Under the pieces are notes generated by a model. The model did not search any database. It saw only the letters and a program-made list of their open reading frames with translations, and was not told the DNA's origin. From assembly GCA_017631875.1 (NCBI GenBank), contig JAGBSL010000019.1:25489-89488 (forward strand): a stretch of DNA of 64,000 nt. The letters are read 5' to 3'. The DNA is from Bacteroidales bacterium. GTDB taxonomy: Bacteria; Bacteroidota; Bacteroidia; Bacteroidales; UBA932. Shown piece after piece: positions 15,377 to 24,211 of the stretch. A program made the translations under genes and the position numbers. How positions within the stretch are numbered: position 1 is the first letter of the stretch; each line of letters starts with the position of its first letter.

Positions 15377-17092
15377 ATGAAATCAAGTATTATTGATGTA
15401 CCTCGTAAGCATACGCAGGAGGACCTGTTCGGTATTCAGGTTTATCAGAATGCCCTTATCAGATATATCAAACTCACAGATACACCTATCACCATTGCAC
15501 TGCAGGGAGAATGGGGTTCTGGTAAGACATCGTTGATGAACCTTTTGAAGTACCATCTTTGCGATGTTGATGCAAGTCCATATTTCCCCATCTGGATCAA
15601 CACTTGGCAGTATTCGCTGATGAAGACGCCAAGCCAGACTATCATGAGCATTCTTGAAGGTATCATCAACCAGATCGGTGCGTTGAACCCAAGCAAGCAG
15701 AAATGGGCTGAAAGCAGGAAGAAGATCGGAGGCATCTTCAAGAAGATGGCAACTGTCGGAACAAAGATAGCTGCCGGCGCCGTAGGAATAGATGGTGGAT
15801 TGGTCGATGAACTTGTCGAAGGAGACGAAAGCGCACAATCGGATATCGTTCAGCTGAAGCAGGAAATCGGTGAGATGATCAGTCAGATACTTAAAGAGAA
15901 CCCATCTAAGAAAGGATTCACATTCTACATTGACGACCTCGACCGTATTGACCCACCTGTGGCCGTTGAAATCCTTGAGCTTCTCAAGAATATCTTCGAC
16001 CTTGAACATTGCGTATTCATCCTCGCTATTGACTATGACGTGGTAATCAAGGGTCTCAAGCCTAAATTCGGTGAGCTTACAGATAAGAATGAACGTGAGT
16101 TCCGTTCTTTCTTCGACAAGATCATCCAGCTTCCATTCTCTATGCCTGTGGCGTCATATAACGTAGATACATTCCTCGTTGATGCTTTGAGCAAAATTGA
16201 GTTTTTCACTAAGGAAGAGCTTGCAGATACTGCTCTGGCCGAGAATCTGTCTGAAATTACACGTCTGTCAGTAGGAACAAATCCTCGTTCGCTTAAGCGT
16301 CTTACTAACACTCTCGCTCTTATCTCTATTATCTATGAGGAGCAAAAGGGAATGCAGGCAAACTCTGGCACTCGGTTGGATAAACTGATCAACTATGCAC
16401 TTGTATGTATTCAGATTGCATATCCATATATCTACAACCAGCTCTCTGAAGAGCCAGACTACAAGAACTGGAACAGCAAAATTGCATCTAAGCTAAAGTT
16501 AAAACCTCTGAATGAGGATGAAATCGAACGTCTCAACGCAACCGAAGAGTTCGACGAGGACTGGGAGAAGATCCTCTTTAGAATGTGTCAGAAAGAGACA
16601 TATTTGAGCAACAGGGCATTCTATGTATCTAGTATCCTAAACAAGCTTGCTGAAATCATCAACAATGATGAGCAGCTCGGTGAGATCATCGAGGCAACCC
16701 TCGAGATGTCTGCCGTTACTAACCTCAAAGCATTTGATACTCCTAAGAAGGTTACCGTCGGTACAAGAAACTTTGACAAATATGCAGTCAACGGTAATGG
16801 ACGCTATGGTAAAGCCAGAATGGTGGAAGCCGTCGTAAACACATACGTGCAGCTCCATCCTGAGGTTACATTTGAACAACTCAAGGAAGTGTTCCCAGAT
16901 AAGTTCCTGAAGGGTTGGGGAATACTTAGACCAGGTACAGAAATCATTAAGGATCCTAAACGTTTCTACAAATCTGCGCTGGCCAACGGGGAGACCTTCT
17001 ATATCTGTAATCAGTGGGACAAACAGGCTGATATCCTTATGGATTATGTAAATAATGAACTCAAGGGAATTCGTATCACAAAAGTCGAATAA
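15377..17092 (+). CDS. KAP-family P-loop NTPase
   Basis: The 571-residue protein has the KAP layout: Walker A GEWGSGKTS (44-52), then PIWINTWQYS, Walker B FTFYIDDLDR (181-190) followed by EILELLKNIF and FILAIDYD, and a sensor-like NPRSLKRLTN at about 300. KAP NTPases are STAND-like ATPases, often membrane-associated, known from phage-exclusion and signalling contexts. Many have membrane helices between Walker A and B; here only a weakly hydrophobic stretch (about 124-145) is present, so this one may be soluble. The C-terminal 200 residues are unassigned. It has a 165-base upstream gap and is followed 24 bases later by the beta-barrel gene. Confidence 0.88.
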   Translation: MKSSIIDVPRKHTQEDLFGIQVYQNALIRYIKLTDTPITIALQGEWGSGKTSLMNLLKYHLCDVDASPYFPIWINTWQYSLMKTPSQTIMSILEGIINQIGALNPSKQKWAESRKKIGGIFKKMATVGTKIAAGAVGIDGGLVDELVEGDESAQSDIVQLKQEIGEMISQILKENPSKKGFTFYIDDLDRIDPPVAVEILELLKNIFDLEHCVFILAIDYDVVIKGLKPKFGELTDKNEREFRSFFDKIIQLPFSMPVASYNVDTFLVDALSKIEFFTKEELADTALAENLSEITRLSVGTNPRSLKRLTNTLALISIIYEEQKGMQANSGTRLDKLINYALVCIQIAYPYIYNQLSEEPDYKNWNSKIASKLKLKPLNEDEIERLNATEEFDEDWEKILFRMCQKETYLSNRAFYVSSILNKLAEIINNDEQLGEIIEATLEMSAVTNLKAFDTPKKVTVGTRNFDKYAVNGNGRYGKARMVEAVVNTYVQLHPEVTFEQLKEVFPDKFLKGWGILRPGTEIIKDPKRFYKSALANGETFYICNQWDKQADILMDYVNNELKGIRITKVE

Positions 17093-17116
17093 AACAATTA
17101 AAACTGACTAAGAGGT

Positions 17117-17875
17117 ATGAAAAAACTATTTACACTAATGATTCTTGCGCTTGGCAGCTTGTCTGCCATGGCACAGGAACAGGCTGAGTTTACAGCAGAT
17201 AGACCAGGTGCTTCGACTGGACCAACTGTCGTAGGACATAAGGTTATTCAGCTGGAACAGGGTATCCAGTATGACGGAGACGGAAGCAGTTACGGAACAT
17301 ATACATTCAGCAACACATTGCTCCGTTATGGACTCTTTCCTAATATGGAGCTGCGTTTGGGAGGCGATGCATTCCTTTATCCATCGGGGGGATGCGACAT
17401 CTCATATTCGCCAGCATTTTCCGGCATCAGCCTAGGAACAAAGATAAAATGCTTCGAGGGCATGGGACCAATTCCGGCTGTATCTGTTCTGGCTGATTTC
17501 TCCATTCCGCGTACAGCAAGCCAGGGGTTCAATGTAGACCATCTAGCACCGTCGCTGTATCTCCTTTTTGAAAACCCAGTGTGCGACTGGCTCAGCATCG
17601 GCTACAATCTCGGTGCTGAATGGGACGGAACACTTCCGGGAGCCACTACTTTTGCAGCACTCTGCCTGGGCTTCAGTGCCACTGACAGCCTTGGATGCTT
17701 TGTGGAGAGTTATAACTATTTCAATGAACTCGGAAATGCATACTGCATGGACTTCGGCCTCAACTGGCAGGTCAGCAGAAAGGTGCAGCTTGACATTGCC
17801 GCTAACATGGACCTTAGAAATCCCGCACAGTGCTGGGCGATCAGCTGCGGCGTTGCATGGCAGATAAACAGATAA
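17117..17875 (+). CDS. Outer-membrane beta-barrel (transporter/MetA-pathway-like)
   Basis: The 252-residue product has a signal peptide cut after AMAQ and then AEFTADRPGASTGPTVVG, a start typical of proteins annotated as putative MetA-pathway or outer-membrane transporter barrels. Alternating hydrophobic strands continue to an aromatic-rich end (CWAISCGVAWQINR). It probably forms a small barrel in the outer membrane. The cargo is unknown. It lies between the KAP gene (24 bases upstream) and channel 1, separated from the latter by the tandem-hairpin element. Confidence 0.75.
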   Translation: MKKLFTLMILALGSLSAMAQEQAEFTADRPGASTGPTVVGHKVIQLEQGIQYDGDGSSYGTYTFSNTLLRYGLFPNMELRLGGDAFLYPSGGCDISYSPAFSGISLGTKIKCFEGMGPIPAVSVLADFSIPRTASQGFNVDHLAPSLYLLFENPVCDWLSIGYNLGAEWDGTLPGATTFAALCLGFSATDSLGCFVESYNYFNELGNAYCMDFGLNWQVSRKVQLDIAANMDLRNPAQCWAISCGVAWQINR

Positions 17876-17930
17876 GCCAAAAGGCTCGAAGAAGTTTTGG
17901 CTCGTCCCGAGTAGGGACGAAAATATATAA
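17876..17930 (+). repeat. Tandem-hairpin intercistronic element, copy 1
   Basis: Two adjacent hairpins, GCCAAAA/TTTTGGC (17876-17882, 17895-17901) and CGTCCC/GGGACG (17903-17908, 17914-17919), then AAAATATATAA ending 3 bases before the channel-1 ATG. The second hairpin plus the A/T tract (28 bases) matches the region just upstream of susD (52638-52665, minus) at 27 of 28 positions. Confidence 0.75.
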
Positions 17931-17933
17931 CAT

Positions 17934-19637
17934 ATGAATACTAAGATAGAAAGGTTCAGGCAAGAGCTGAACAGGGTCTTCGATGACGATCTGCATACCA
18001 AACAATGGCATAACTATGTGGATTATGCCATTATCGGACTCATCATAATCTCTACCGTAGAGGTATTCCTGTCCACTTACGACGGAATCGTCGAGAAGTA
18101 CGGAAAGTGGTTGAACTTTGTAGACTATTTCACCACTATATTCTTTACTATTGAGGTAACGCTCAGAATCTGGTGTGCAGACCTGCTTGATGAAAAATAC
18201 AAGGGATTCTGGGGAAGAGTAAAGTACTGCTTCTCCTTCTATGGACTGATCGACATCCTGTCGACCTATCCGTTCTACCTCAACTTCTTCATAAAGATAC
18301 CGTACACTGCCCTCAAGGCGCTCCGAATCGCACGTCTGCTGCGTATCTTCCGATACATGAAGGCGTTCAGCATCCTTTCGAGAGCCATCAGGTCCAAGAA
18401 GCAGGAGATGCTGGTATCGCTGCAGTTCCTTGCAATCGTGACACTCATCCTTTCATTCATCCTGTTCTTCGTTGAGCACGAGGTGCAGCCTGAGGTCTAC
18501 AACAACGGCTGGAGGTCAGTAGTATGGGCATTCGCGCAGTATATCGGTGACCCGGGCGGATTTGCCGACACACCTCCCATCACTTTGACAGGACGTCTTA
18601 TCGCATGCGTCATCGGTATCCTCGGTATTGCTATTTTTGCGGTGCCTGCCGGACTTATCGGATCGGCTTTTACCGATGTCATGGACGAAGACAAACACGA
18701 AGAGGAAATCGAAGAGAATAAACAGAAACTCCACCTGGCGTTCGAGCGCAAGCTTTGTCGCTACACCCGACTTCAGGTCATGCCTCTGAATCTCAGCATC
18801 CAGGAGATCATTGCAAGGATGAGGATGACCGAAAACGACATTATCGAAGCTGTAGAGAAGTCAGAAGACTTCAGAATCATCAATATCGCGGCTACCGTCC
18901 CTGTAGACGACAAGCCTATGGACAAACTCGCGATAGAGCATTTCATCGTCAACCGCCCATACGGATGCATGATAGACAGGGGTTCGAAAGTTACCATAGT
19001 ATCACCTTCAAGTCTTGTAGACCCTGTAATAGGAGCTTATTCGTACTATTTCGCTAAACTCGGCGGATTCAACTATGTCAGCAGAGAACTTGGAGAATTG
19101 CGACCTTATAAATCATACTATATTTATAACTCTAACGTTCCGGGAGTCAAAGAATTCATGGAGGACATCGAAAAACTTTCGGCACGTGAAGGTAGCTGGG
19201 TCGTGACCCTTCTGGCTGCAAGCGGCGCTAACGAGCCTGAAATGGATACTCAGATTCATCTTACTTTCGGAGGAAAGAAGGGCAATCCAAGTCTTGACGA
19301 ACCGAATCTGGTGATTCATGATAAAGAGACCGCTAAGACTATGTTCGAAGACATTGAGAACACATTGGAAAGCGAGTTCAGCATAAAGACGGATCGTCAG
19401 AAATATCACGATTCCGCGAGTCCTAATATGTTCATGCGTAAGCTGTCGAATACAGATAAGGTAAACGGTCTGATGATAAGGATTGCATGGAGCTGCATGT
19501 ACTGGGATTCACGCAGGATCCAGATAGCGCAGTCAATGGCTGAAATAATAAAGAAACATGTGGAACCTGAGGCTGGCAGCGAGCTTGATCCTGAACTCAA
19601 GGTCAAGGGCATCGCATACGAAGGACATACGATCTAG
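17934..19637 (+). CDS. Voltage-sensor ion channel with unknown cytosolic domain, copy 1
   Basis: The 567-residue protein has a six-helix voltage-gated channel core: S1 about 29-48, S2 with FTIEVTLRIW, S3 with IDILSTYPFY, S4 with basic residues every third position (R131, R134, R137, R140), S5 about 161-182, pore loop about 192-210, S6 about 219-246 (FAVPAGLIGSAF). Overall this resembles Kv channels, but the pore loop reads AFAQYIGDPGGF with no TVGYGD filter, so ion selectivity is open. A 300-residue soluble domain follows, shared with copies 2 and 3 and not recognised (NRPYGCMIDRGSKVTIV; SGANEPEMDTQIHL). The domain could gate the pore or act as an enzyme. A peptidase gene follows 2 bases later. 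Confidence 0.88.
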   Translation: MNTKIERFRQELNRVFDDDLHTKQWHNYVDYAIIGLIIISTVEVFLSTYDGIVEKYGKWLNFVDYFTTIFFTIEVTLRIWCADLLDEKYKGFWGRVKYCFSFYGLIDILSTYPFYLNFFIKIPYTALKALRIARLLRIFRYMKAFSILSRAIRSKKQEMLVSLQFLAIVTLILSFILFFVEHEVQPEVYNNGWRSVVWAFAQYIGDPGGFADTPPITLTGRLIACVIGILGIAIFAVPAGLIGSAFTDVMDEDKHEEEIEENKQKLHLAFERKLCRYTRLQVMPLNLSIQEIIARMRMTENDIIEAVEKSEDFRIINIAATVPVDDKPMDKLAIEHFIVNRPYGCMIDRGSKVTIVSPSSLVDPVIGAYSYYFAKLGGFNYVSRELGELRPYKSYYIYNSNVPGVKEFMEDIEKLSAREGSWVVTLLAASGANEPEMDTQIHLTFGGKKGNPSLDEPNLVIHDKETAKTMFEDIENTLESEFSIKTDRQKYHDSASPNMFMRKLSNTDKVNGLMIRIAWSCMYWDSRRIQIAQSMAEIIKKHVEPEAGSELDPELKVKGIAYEGHTI

Positions 19638-19639
19638 AT

Positions 19640-20365
19640 ATGGAACTGTTAAGCAGATTATATAAGATCATCTCGAAGTCGGGCATGGAGGACAGGATGA
19701 AGTCCTTCGTGCTTGACTGTTTGAGTGACGTCACTCTTACTGTTGAGGCAGATGAAATCGGCAACCTTTTCATCACCAAAGGAGTTGCGGAGGTCTACCC
19801 TTGCGTGGCCGCACATCTTGACGAAATCCATAGTCCCTGCGAACGCGAGGTCGTCATCGAAGGCGACAGGATATTTACAGTGGACAGACTCTGGAACAGG
19901 GTCGGATGCGGCGCTGACGACAAGAACGGTATATGGATCATATTGAATCTGCTTCATTCCGAGCCTGTGCTTAAGGTTGCCATGTTCGTCCAGGAAGAAC
20001 GTGCGTGGGGTATAGCAGGCTGCCGAGGAGCACATGCATGCAACATGAAATGGTTCGATAACGTGAAATACATATTGGAGTGTGACCGCAAGGGGTGCTC
20101 TGACGTGGTTTCCATCGGAAAAATGGACACAGTCCTGTGCGAACCAGATTTCATACCGGAGGACCTGCTGCAGAAGTATGGATACGAAATGGTAAGGGGC
20201 GGAAAGACGGATGTCGTGGAACTTAAGATGAGAGGACTTAAAATACCTGTATGCAATATCGGCTGCGGCTATTATGATGCACATAAGAACAGCGAGTACA
20301 CGCTATTTCCGGAATTGCAGAATTGTCTTAACTTTGTAATGGAAGTTATCAAAACCATAAACTGA
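19640..20365 (+). CDS. Short M20/M28/M42-like metallopeptidase
   Basis: The 241-residue protein has the likely ligands of the MH-clan dizinc aminopeptidases: AAHLDEIH (H59, D61), GCGADDKNG (D93/D94), EERAWGIAG (E119/E120), ECDRKG (D149) and YYDAHKNSEY (H215). It is shorter than usual because the inserted lid or dimerisation domain is missing. Substrate is probably a peptide or acylated amino acid; location cytoplasmic, as there is no signal. It lies 2 bases after channel 1 and 5 bases before channel 2, so the three are one transcription unit. That proximity suggests a functional link with the channels. Confidence 0.82.
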   Translation: MELLSRLYKIISKSGMEDRMKSFVLDCLSDVTLTVEADEIGNLFITKGVAEVYPCVAAHLDEIHSPCEREVVIEGDRIFTVDRLWNRVGCGADDKNGIWIILNLLHSEPVLKVAMFVQEERAWGIAGCRGAHACNMKWFDNVKYILECDRKGCSDVVSIGKMDTVLCEPDFIPEDLLQKYGYEMVRGGKTDVVELKMRGLKIPVCNIGCGYYDAHKNSEYTLFPELQNCLNFVMEVIKTIN

Positions 20366-20370
20366 CCATA

Positions 20371-22095
20371 ATGACTAACATAAAGCTTTCAAAGATTGAA
20401 AAATTCAAGCAGGAGCTGAACAGGGTCTTTGACGACGACCTGCATACCAAACAGTGGCATAATTATGTGGATTATGCCATCATCGGACTCATCATCATAT
20501 CTACCGTCGAGGTCTTCCTGTCTACATACGACGGAATCGTTGAGAAGTACGGAAAGTGGCTGCACTTCGTGGACTATTTCACCACGTTCTTCTTTACTAT
20601 AGAGGTAACGCTCCGCATCTGGTGTGCAGACCTGCTGGACGAGAAATACAAGGGATTCTGGGGAAGAGTGAAGTACTGCTTCTCCTTCTACGGAATGATT
20701 GACATCCTGTCGACTTATCCGTTCTACCTCAACTTCTTCGTGAAAATCCCGTACACTGCCCTCAAGGCGCTCCGAATCGCGCGTCTGCTGCGTATCTTCC
20801 GATACATGAAGGCGTTCAGCATCCTTTCGAGAGCCATCAGAGCCAAGAAGCAGGAGATGGTCGTGTCGCTGCAGTTCCTTGCAATAGTGACCCTCATCCT
20901 GTCGTTCATCCTGTTCTTTGTGGAGCATGAGGTGCAGCCTGAGGTCTACAACAACGGATGGAAGTCTGTCGTATGGGCATTTGCTCAATATATCGGCGAC
21001 CCGGGAGGATTTGCTGAAACACCGCCTATCTCGCTTGTGGGAAGACTCATAGCATGCGTGATAGGTATCCTCGGAATCGCTATCTTCGCCGTGCCTGCCG
21101 GTCTTATCGGATCGGCATTCACAGAGGTGATGGATGCAGACAGAGAAGAGGAAGAAATAGAGGGATACATCAACAGAATCGTACACTCATTCAAATTTTT
21201 CAAGGACCAGCAGCATACCAACCTGTTCTGTGTACCTAGATATCATGCAATAGAAACCGTTCTTACAAGAAAGTTCATCCCTCAGGCAGACATAATCAGA
21301 GCAGTGGAAGCGTCCGACTGTCTGCATCTATACAATCTGGCCATGTCGGTAAACAGACAAGACAAGCCGGAAGACACTATAGTAATCGTGAATTACTTCA
21401 AGAACAGGCCATACGGCTGCTGCATCGACAGAGGATCGAAGGTTACCATCGTCTTCACATCAGGCTACACAGAACCGCTTACCGGCTGGTTTGCATACCA
21501 TATAGCCAAGCTCGGAGGCTTCAACTATGTATCTAAGGAGATTGAAGTGGACCCTGACAACCAGGTAACCTACTACAACATCGAGAATGAGGAGGATTGT
21601 CCTAACATGAAGATGTTCCTTGATGACATAAGACAATTTGCCGAAAGAGAGGGAAGCTGGGTCATTCCGATTCTTGAGGCCACCGGTCCTCGTTCACGTC
21701 CGCATCAGCTCCATTTCTGCTACAACACCCACAAGAAAGATGAAAGCTACGACGATCCGGACGCACTGATCAGTGATTATGCGGCATTCGATAAGGTTTA
21801 TACGAGAATGGAAGAGATCATGGATCAGAAGTTCGGCTACAAGTGTGACAAGAACTACTGGTATGGAATCCAGAAGGGCAAGAACATCGGCTACCATGTA
21901 AATGCTGCCAACTGCTTCACTTTGAGGGTAGAAGCATATCTGTGGATTTTCAATTCAGGTTACGTCGATGTAGCAAAGACCATAGCGGACGTATTCAACG
22001 AGGCATTTGAACCGGAGGTGAAGAAGGAATTACCACCTGAAATGGTAACCCGCCGCAAAGGTCACGATTTTGGATTTGGCGATTATATAAATTAA
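20371..22095 (+). CDS. Voltage-sensor ion channel with unknown cytosolic domain, copy 2
   Basis: The 574-residue protein is nearly identical to copy 1 over the first 250 residues (all six helices, S4 arginines and the QYIGDPGGF pore loop), and the DNA is about as similar. The cytosolic half is far more diverged: it keeps NRPYGCCIDRGSKVTIV and AKLGGFNYVS but differs in most other positions. The C-terminal end (FGFGDYIN) is unrelated. The pattern is what a recent gene conversion of the channel half would leave. Distinct cytosolic halves may give the two channels different inputs. Confidence 0.88.
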   Translation: MTNIKLSKIEKFKQELNRVFDDDLHTKQWHNYVDYAIIGLIIISTVEVFLSTYDGIVEKYGKWLHFVDYFTTFFFTIEVTLRIWCADLLDEKYKGFWGRVKYCFSFYGMIDILSTYPFYLNFFVKIPYTALKALRIARLLRIFRYMKAFSILSRAIRAKKQEMVVSLQFLAIVTLILSFILFFVEHEVQPEVYNNGWKSVVWAFAQYIGDPGGFAETPPISLVGRLIACVIGILGIAIFAVPAGLIGSAFTEVMDADREEEEIEGYINRIVHSFKFFKDQQHTNLFCVPRYHAIETVLTRKFIPQADIIRAVEASDCLHLYNLAMSVNRQDKPEDTIVIVNYFKNRPYGCCIDRGSKVTIVFTSGYTEPLTGWFAYHIAKLGGFNYVSKEIEVDPDNQVTYYNIENEEDCPNMKMFLDDIRQFAEREGSWVIPILEATGPRSRPHQLHFCYNTHKKDESYDDPDALISDYAAFDKVYTRMEEIMDQKFGYKCDKNYWYGIQKGKNIGYHVNAANCFTLRVEAYLWIFNSGYVDVAKTIADVFNEAFEPEVKKELPPEMVTRRKGHDFGFGDYIN

Positions 22096-22109
22096 CCGAT
22101 AAAATTATC

Positions 22110-22274
22110 ATGAGAATACCAGGATTATCATTCTCGCTCAAAAGAGCATTGGGAATAACTGCAATCAAACAGAAAATCAGCAGGGCAACAGGTGTCCCTA
22201 TGACCAGACAAGGTCTTGAAAGAAAAATAGGTGCTGCAGTCATTAAGTCTATAACACGTAAAAGGAAGAAATAA
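22110..22274 (+). CDS. Small basic protein (54 aa)
   Basis: A short open frame begins MRIPGLSFSLKRALGITAIK and continues QKISRATGVPMTRQGLERKI, ending KSITRKRKK. It fills most of the gap between channel 2 and the lipoprotein gene, with 14 and 2 bases on either side. SLKRALG...TGVP...TRQG...RKIG is a pattern I associate with small basic proteins found across many bacteria, but I know no function. The sequence is strongly basic and probably helical. Tight spacing and pattern make it a likely real gene. Confidence 0.65.
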   Translation: MRIPGLSFSLKRALGITAIKQKISRATGVPMTRQGLERKIGAAVIKSITRKRKK

Positions 22275-22276
22275 AC

Positions 22277-22882
22277 ATGAAAAAACTAGTTCTCAGTATT
22301 CTTTTTGTGTTGGTCTTCATTTCATGCACATCGCAAGCAGAGAAGTTTGAGACCGCATTTAATGAAGGTAGTTTAACTGAAGCGGAAACAATTCTGAAAG
22401 AAATAGAAGCAAATGATGGAAGGCATGTATATGCTCAGATGCTTATAGAAGAATATCTTTCAATCGATGAACTTGACAGAGCCATTCATGTATATGAAAG
22501 GATTACCCCTTACCATTGTTCCAGATACGAGATGCAGTGGGAAAATCTGTACGGTCTTGACGGATATGAAGTTGCTGTAACTGCAAAGTTGCGGAAGGCA
22601 TTGGTTAAGGCTGATCGTTTCGAAGAAGCCTGGGAATACTATCCATTGGAGTATGAAACAGAAACCTATGCCGGCAACGCATCATCATATTTCAGATACG
22701 TGTCGGATGTCATCGTACACCTCTGCAGCAATAATCGCAAATCCGAGGCGCAATTATTCCTGAATAGTCATGCAAACTGGTTTCGCGCCAATGTTGACAA
22801 TGGAGAATGGGGAAAGGACTATCTTCAATACTCATATGCTAACATGAAGTCAGATCTTCAGGATATCATAAACACATACTAA
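22277..22882 (+). CDS. Lipoprotein with TPR-like helices
   Basis: The 201-residue product has a lipoprotein signal (lipobox FISC, Cys17) and a helical mature part with repeat-like pairs (FNEGSLTEAETILKEIEAND; EYLSIDELDRAIHVYERI; KALVKADRFEEAWEYYP). TPR-like repeats bind proteins; location is the periplasmic face of a membrane. It is 2 bases after the basic 54-residue protein and 3 bases before the next lipoprotein. No specific family. Confidence 0.75.
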   Translation: MKKLVLSILFVLVFISCTSQAEKFETAFNEGSLTEAETILKEIEANDGRHVYAQMLIEEYLSIDELDRAIHVYERITPYHCSRYEMQWENLYGLDGYEVAVTAKLRKALVKADRFEEAWEYYPLEYETETYAGNASSYFRYVSDVIVHLCSNNRKSEAQLFLNSHANWFRANVDNGEWGKDYLQYSYANMKSDLQDIINTY

Positions 22883-22885
22883 AAT

Positions 22886-24175
22886 ATGAGATACATAGTT
22901 TTGGCTGCCGCATTATTAATTATGACGGCATGCCATAATGGAAACGGCTCGTCAAATACCGAGGCTAAAATGTCAGAAAAGGCTTTATTAATATACAATA
23001 AAGTTGAAAAAAAGACAGCCGAAGTGGAAACGAAGGTTTCCCAAATGGGCGAAGGGGCCACTCATCAGCAAATACTGTCCGTTTTGACAGAGGTAAAATC
23101 TCTAGAATATACTTTCGATTCTACCGGAATGAACCGGGCAGCGATCGAAAAGTGTAAAGCCCTTCAGCAGAGGATCGTGGAAGTCCAGACCCTTGCTGTA
23201 GAGAAGGCTGAGGCCATCATATTGCAATCCAGAGTATTGGTTTATGAAGGAGAAGACTTCCTGATTGAAAACATGGCCGAATATCCGGTCTATCTTGAAA
23301 AGGGAGACAGGTTGTATTACGACATCAAGCTGCAAAATGCGGTCCCCGTGAATCTATATAATATAGATGCGAAAAACAGCGTGAAAAGCTACAATAAAAC
23401 GTCTATATCTGACTCTCTTGTGGTTGCTTACTCCGGAATATATCTGTTGGAAATAAAGCCTCAGGCATCTCAGTATGCATCAGTAAAAATTACATATCAT
23501 ACCGATAATATAGACAGGCTGTATAATCCTAAGTTCGTGATAAGCGAGACCGTAAGCTGCTCCAAGAACGATTTCAGGTCTTATGCTGTGAAAGCGATCA
23601 AGATGCAGAACATGTTCGATGAGCCGCGTAAGTTTACATTGAGAAGCCAGTTGAAGTCCGCAGTATCAGGCTCTTCTATAGCCTTGGTCCCTATCCAGAT
23701 TCCTGCCGGCGCTACCGATATCATGTATTCTATGAGAATAGCGACAAGTGAACAGGACCGCTCGGAGGACGGCAAGTTCCACGAAAGCATGAGTATCAGA
23801 TACAATCAGATCAAGTTCTTAGGATTGCCTTTATACGAAAGGAATCATGGAAGCGGCATTCTTAATATGCTCCTGGATGACAACAGGCCATTAAGGGAAG
23901 AAGACGCATACTGCAACATGTACCTCTTCAGGAGCCAGTCGGAAGCGAAGAAGTTCCAGGATGGCTCAGCTTCCGTGTCTTCGTTGAAATATGACGTAGA
24001 CTATTCAACAGTAGGCACACAGTCATGCAACGGAAGAATCCCGGTCGACGGTGCAAGCAAACTGTATCTCGGATTCGAAAATGTCAGGGTCAGATACACC
24101 AACTATCTGTGGGTCGAAGCCGTTGCCGTAATACCTATAACTGAATACTATAGAACCAGCTATAGGATAAATTAA
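22886..24175 (+). CDS. Large lipoprotein of unknown function
   Basis: The 429-residue product has a lipobox ending MTAC (Cys16), a Ser/Asn/Gly linker, a helical coiled-coil-like segment (about 30-115, KALLIYNKVEKKTAEVETKV) and a large beta-rich C-terminal part. The latter resembles proteins that bind or cap something at the envelope, but no motif is recognisable. It lies between the TPR lipoprotein and channel 3, all on the same strand with short gaps, so it is part of the channel gene series. Function cannot be given. Confidence 0.72.
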   Translation: MRYIVLAAALLIMTACHNGNGSSNTEAKMSEKALLIYNKVEKKTAEVETKVSQMGEGATHQQILSVLTEVKSLEYTFDSTGMNRAAIEKCKALQQRIVEVQTLAVEKAEAIILQSRVLVYEGEDFLIENMAEYPVYLEKGDRLYYDIKLQNAVPVNLYNIDAKNSVKSYNKTSISDSLVVAYSGIYLLEIKPQASQYASVKITYHTDNIDRLYNPKFVISETVSCSKNDFRSYAVKAIKMQNMFDEPRKFTLRSQLKSAVSGSSIALVPIQIPAGATDIMYSMRIATSEQDRSEDGKFHESMSIRYNQIKFLGLPLYERNHGSGILNMLLDDNRPLREEDAYCNMYLFRSQSEAKKFQDGSASVSSLKYDVDYSTVGTQSCNGRIPVDGASKLYLGFENVRVRYTNYLWVEAVAVIPITEYYRTSYRIN

Positions 24176-24211
24176 TTGGAATACTATAACCTGATCTAAA
24201 ACATAGCCGAT

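Noticed and set aside
18715..19637. Channel cytosolic domain as an M20 or M28 peptidase
   Set aside because: Some segments (HDSASPN, EPEMDTQIH) recall such enzymes, but the ordered zinc ligands are not present.
17934..22095. Channel copies 1 and 2 as an assembly duplication
   Set aside because: The copies differ at many third positions, have distinct C-terminal halves and are separated by a unique peptidase gene.
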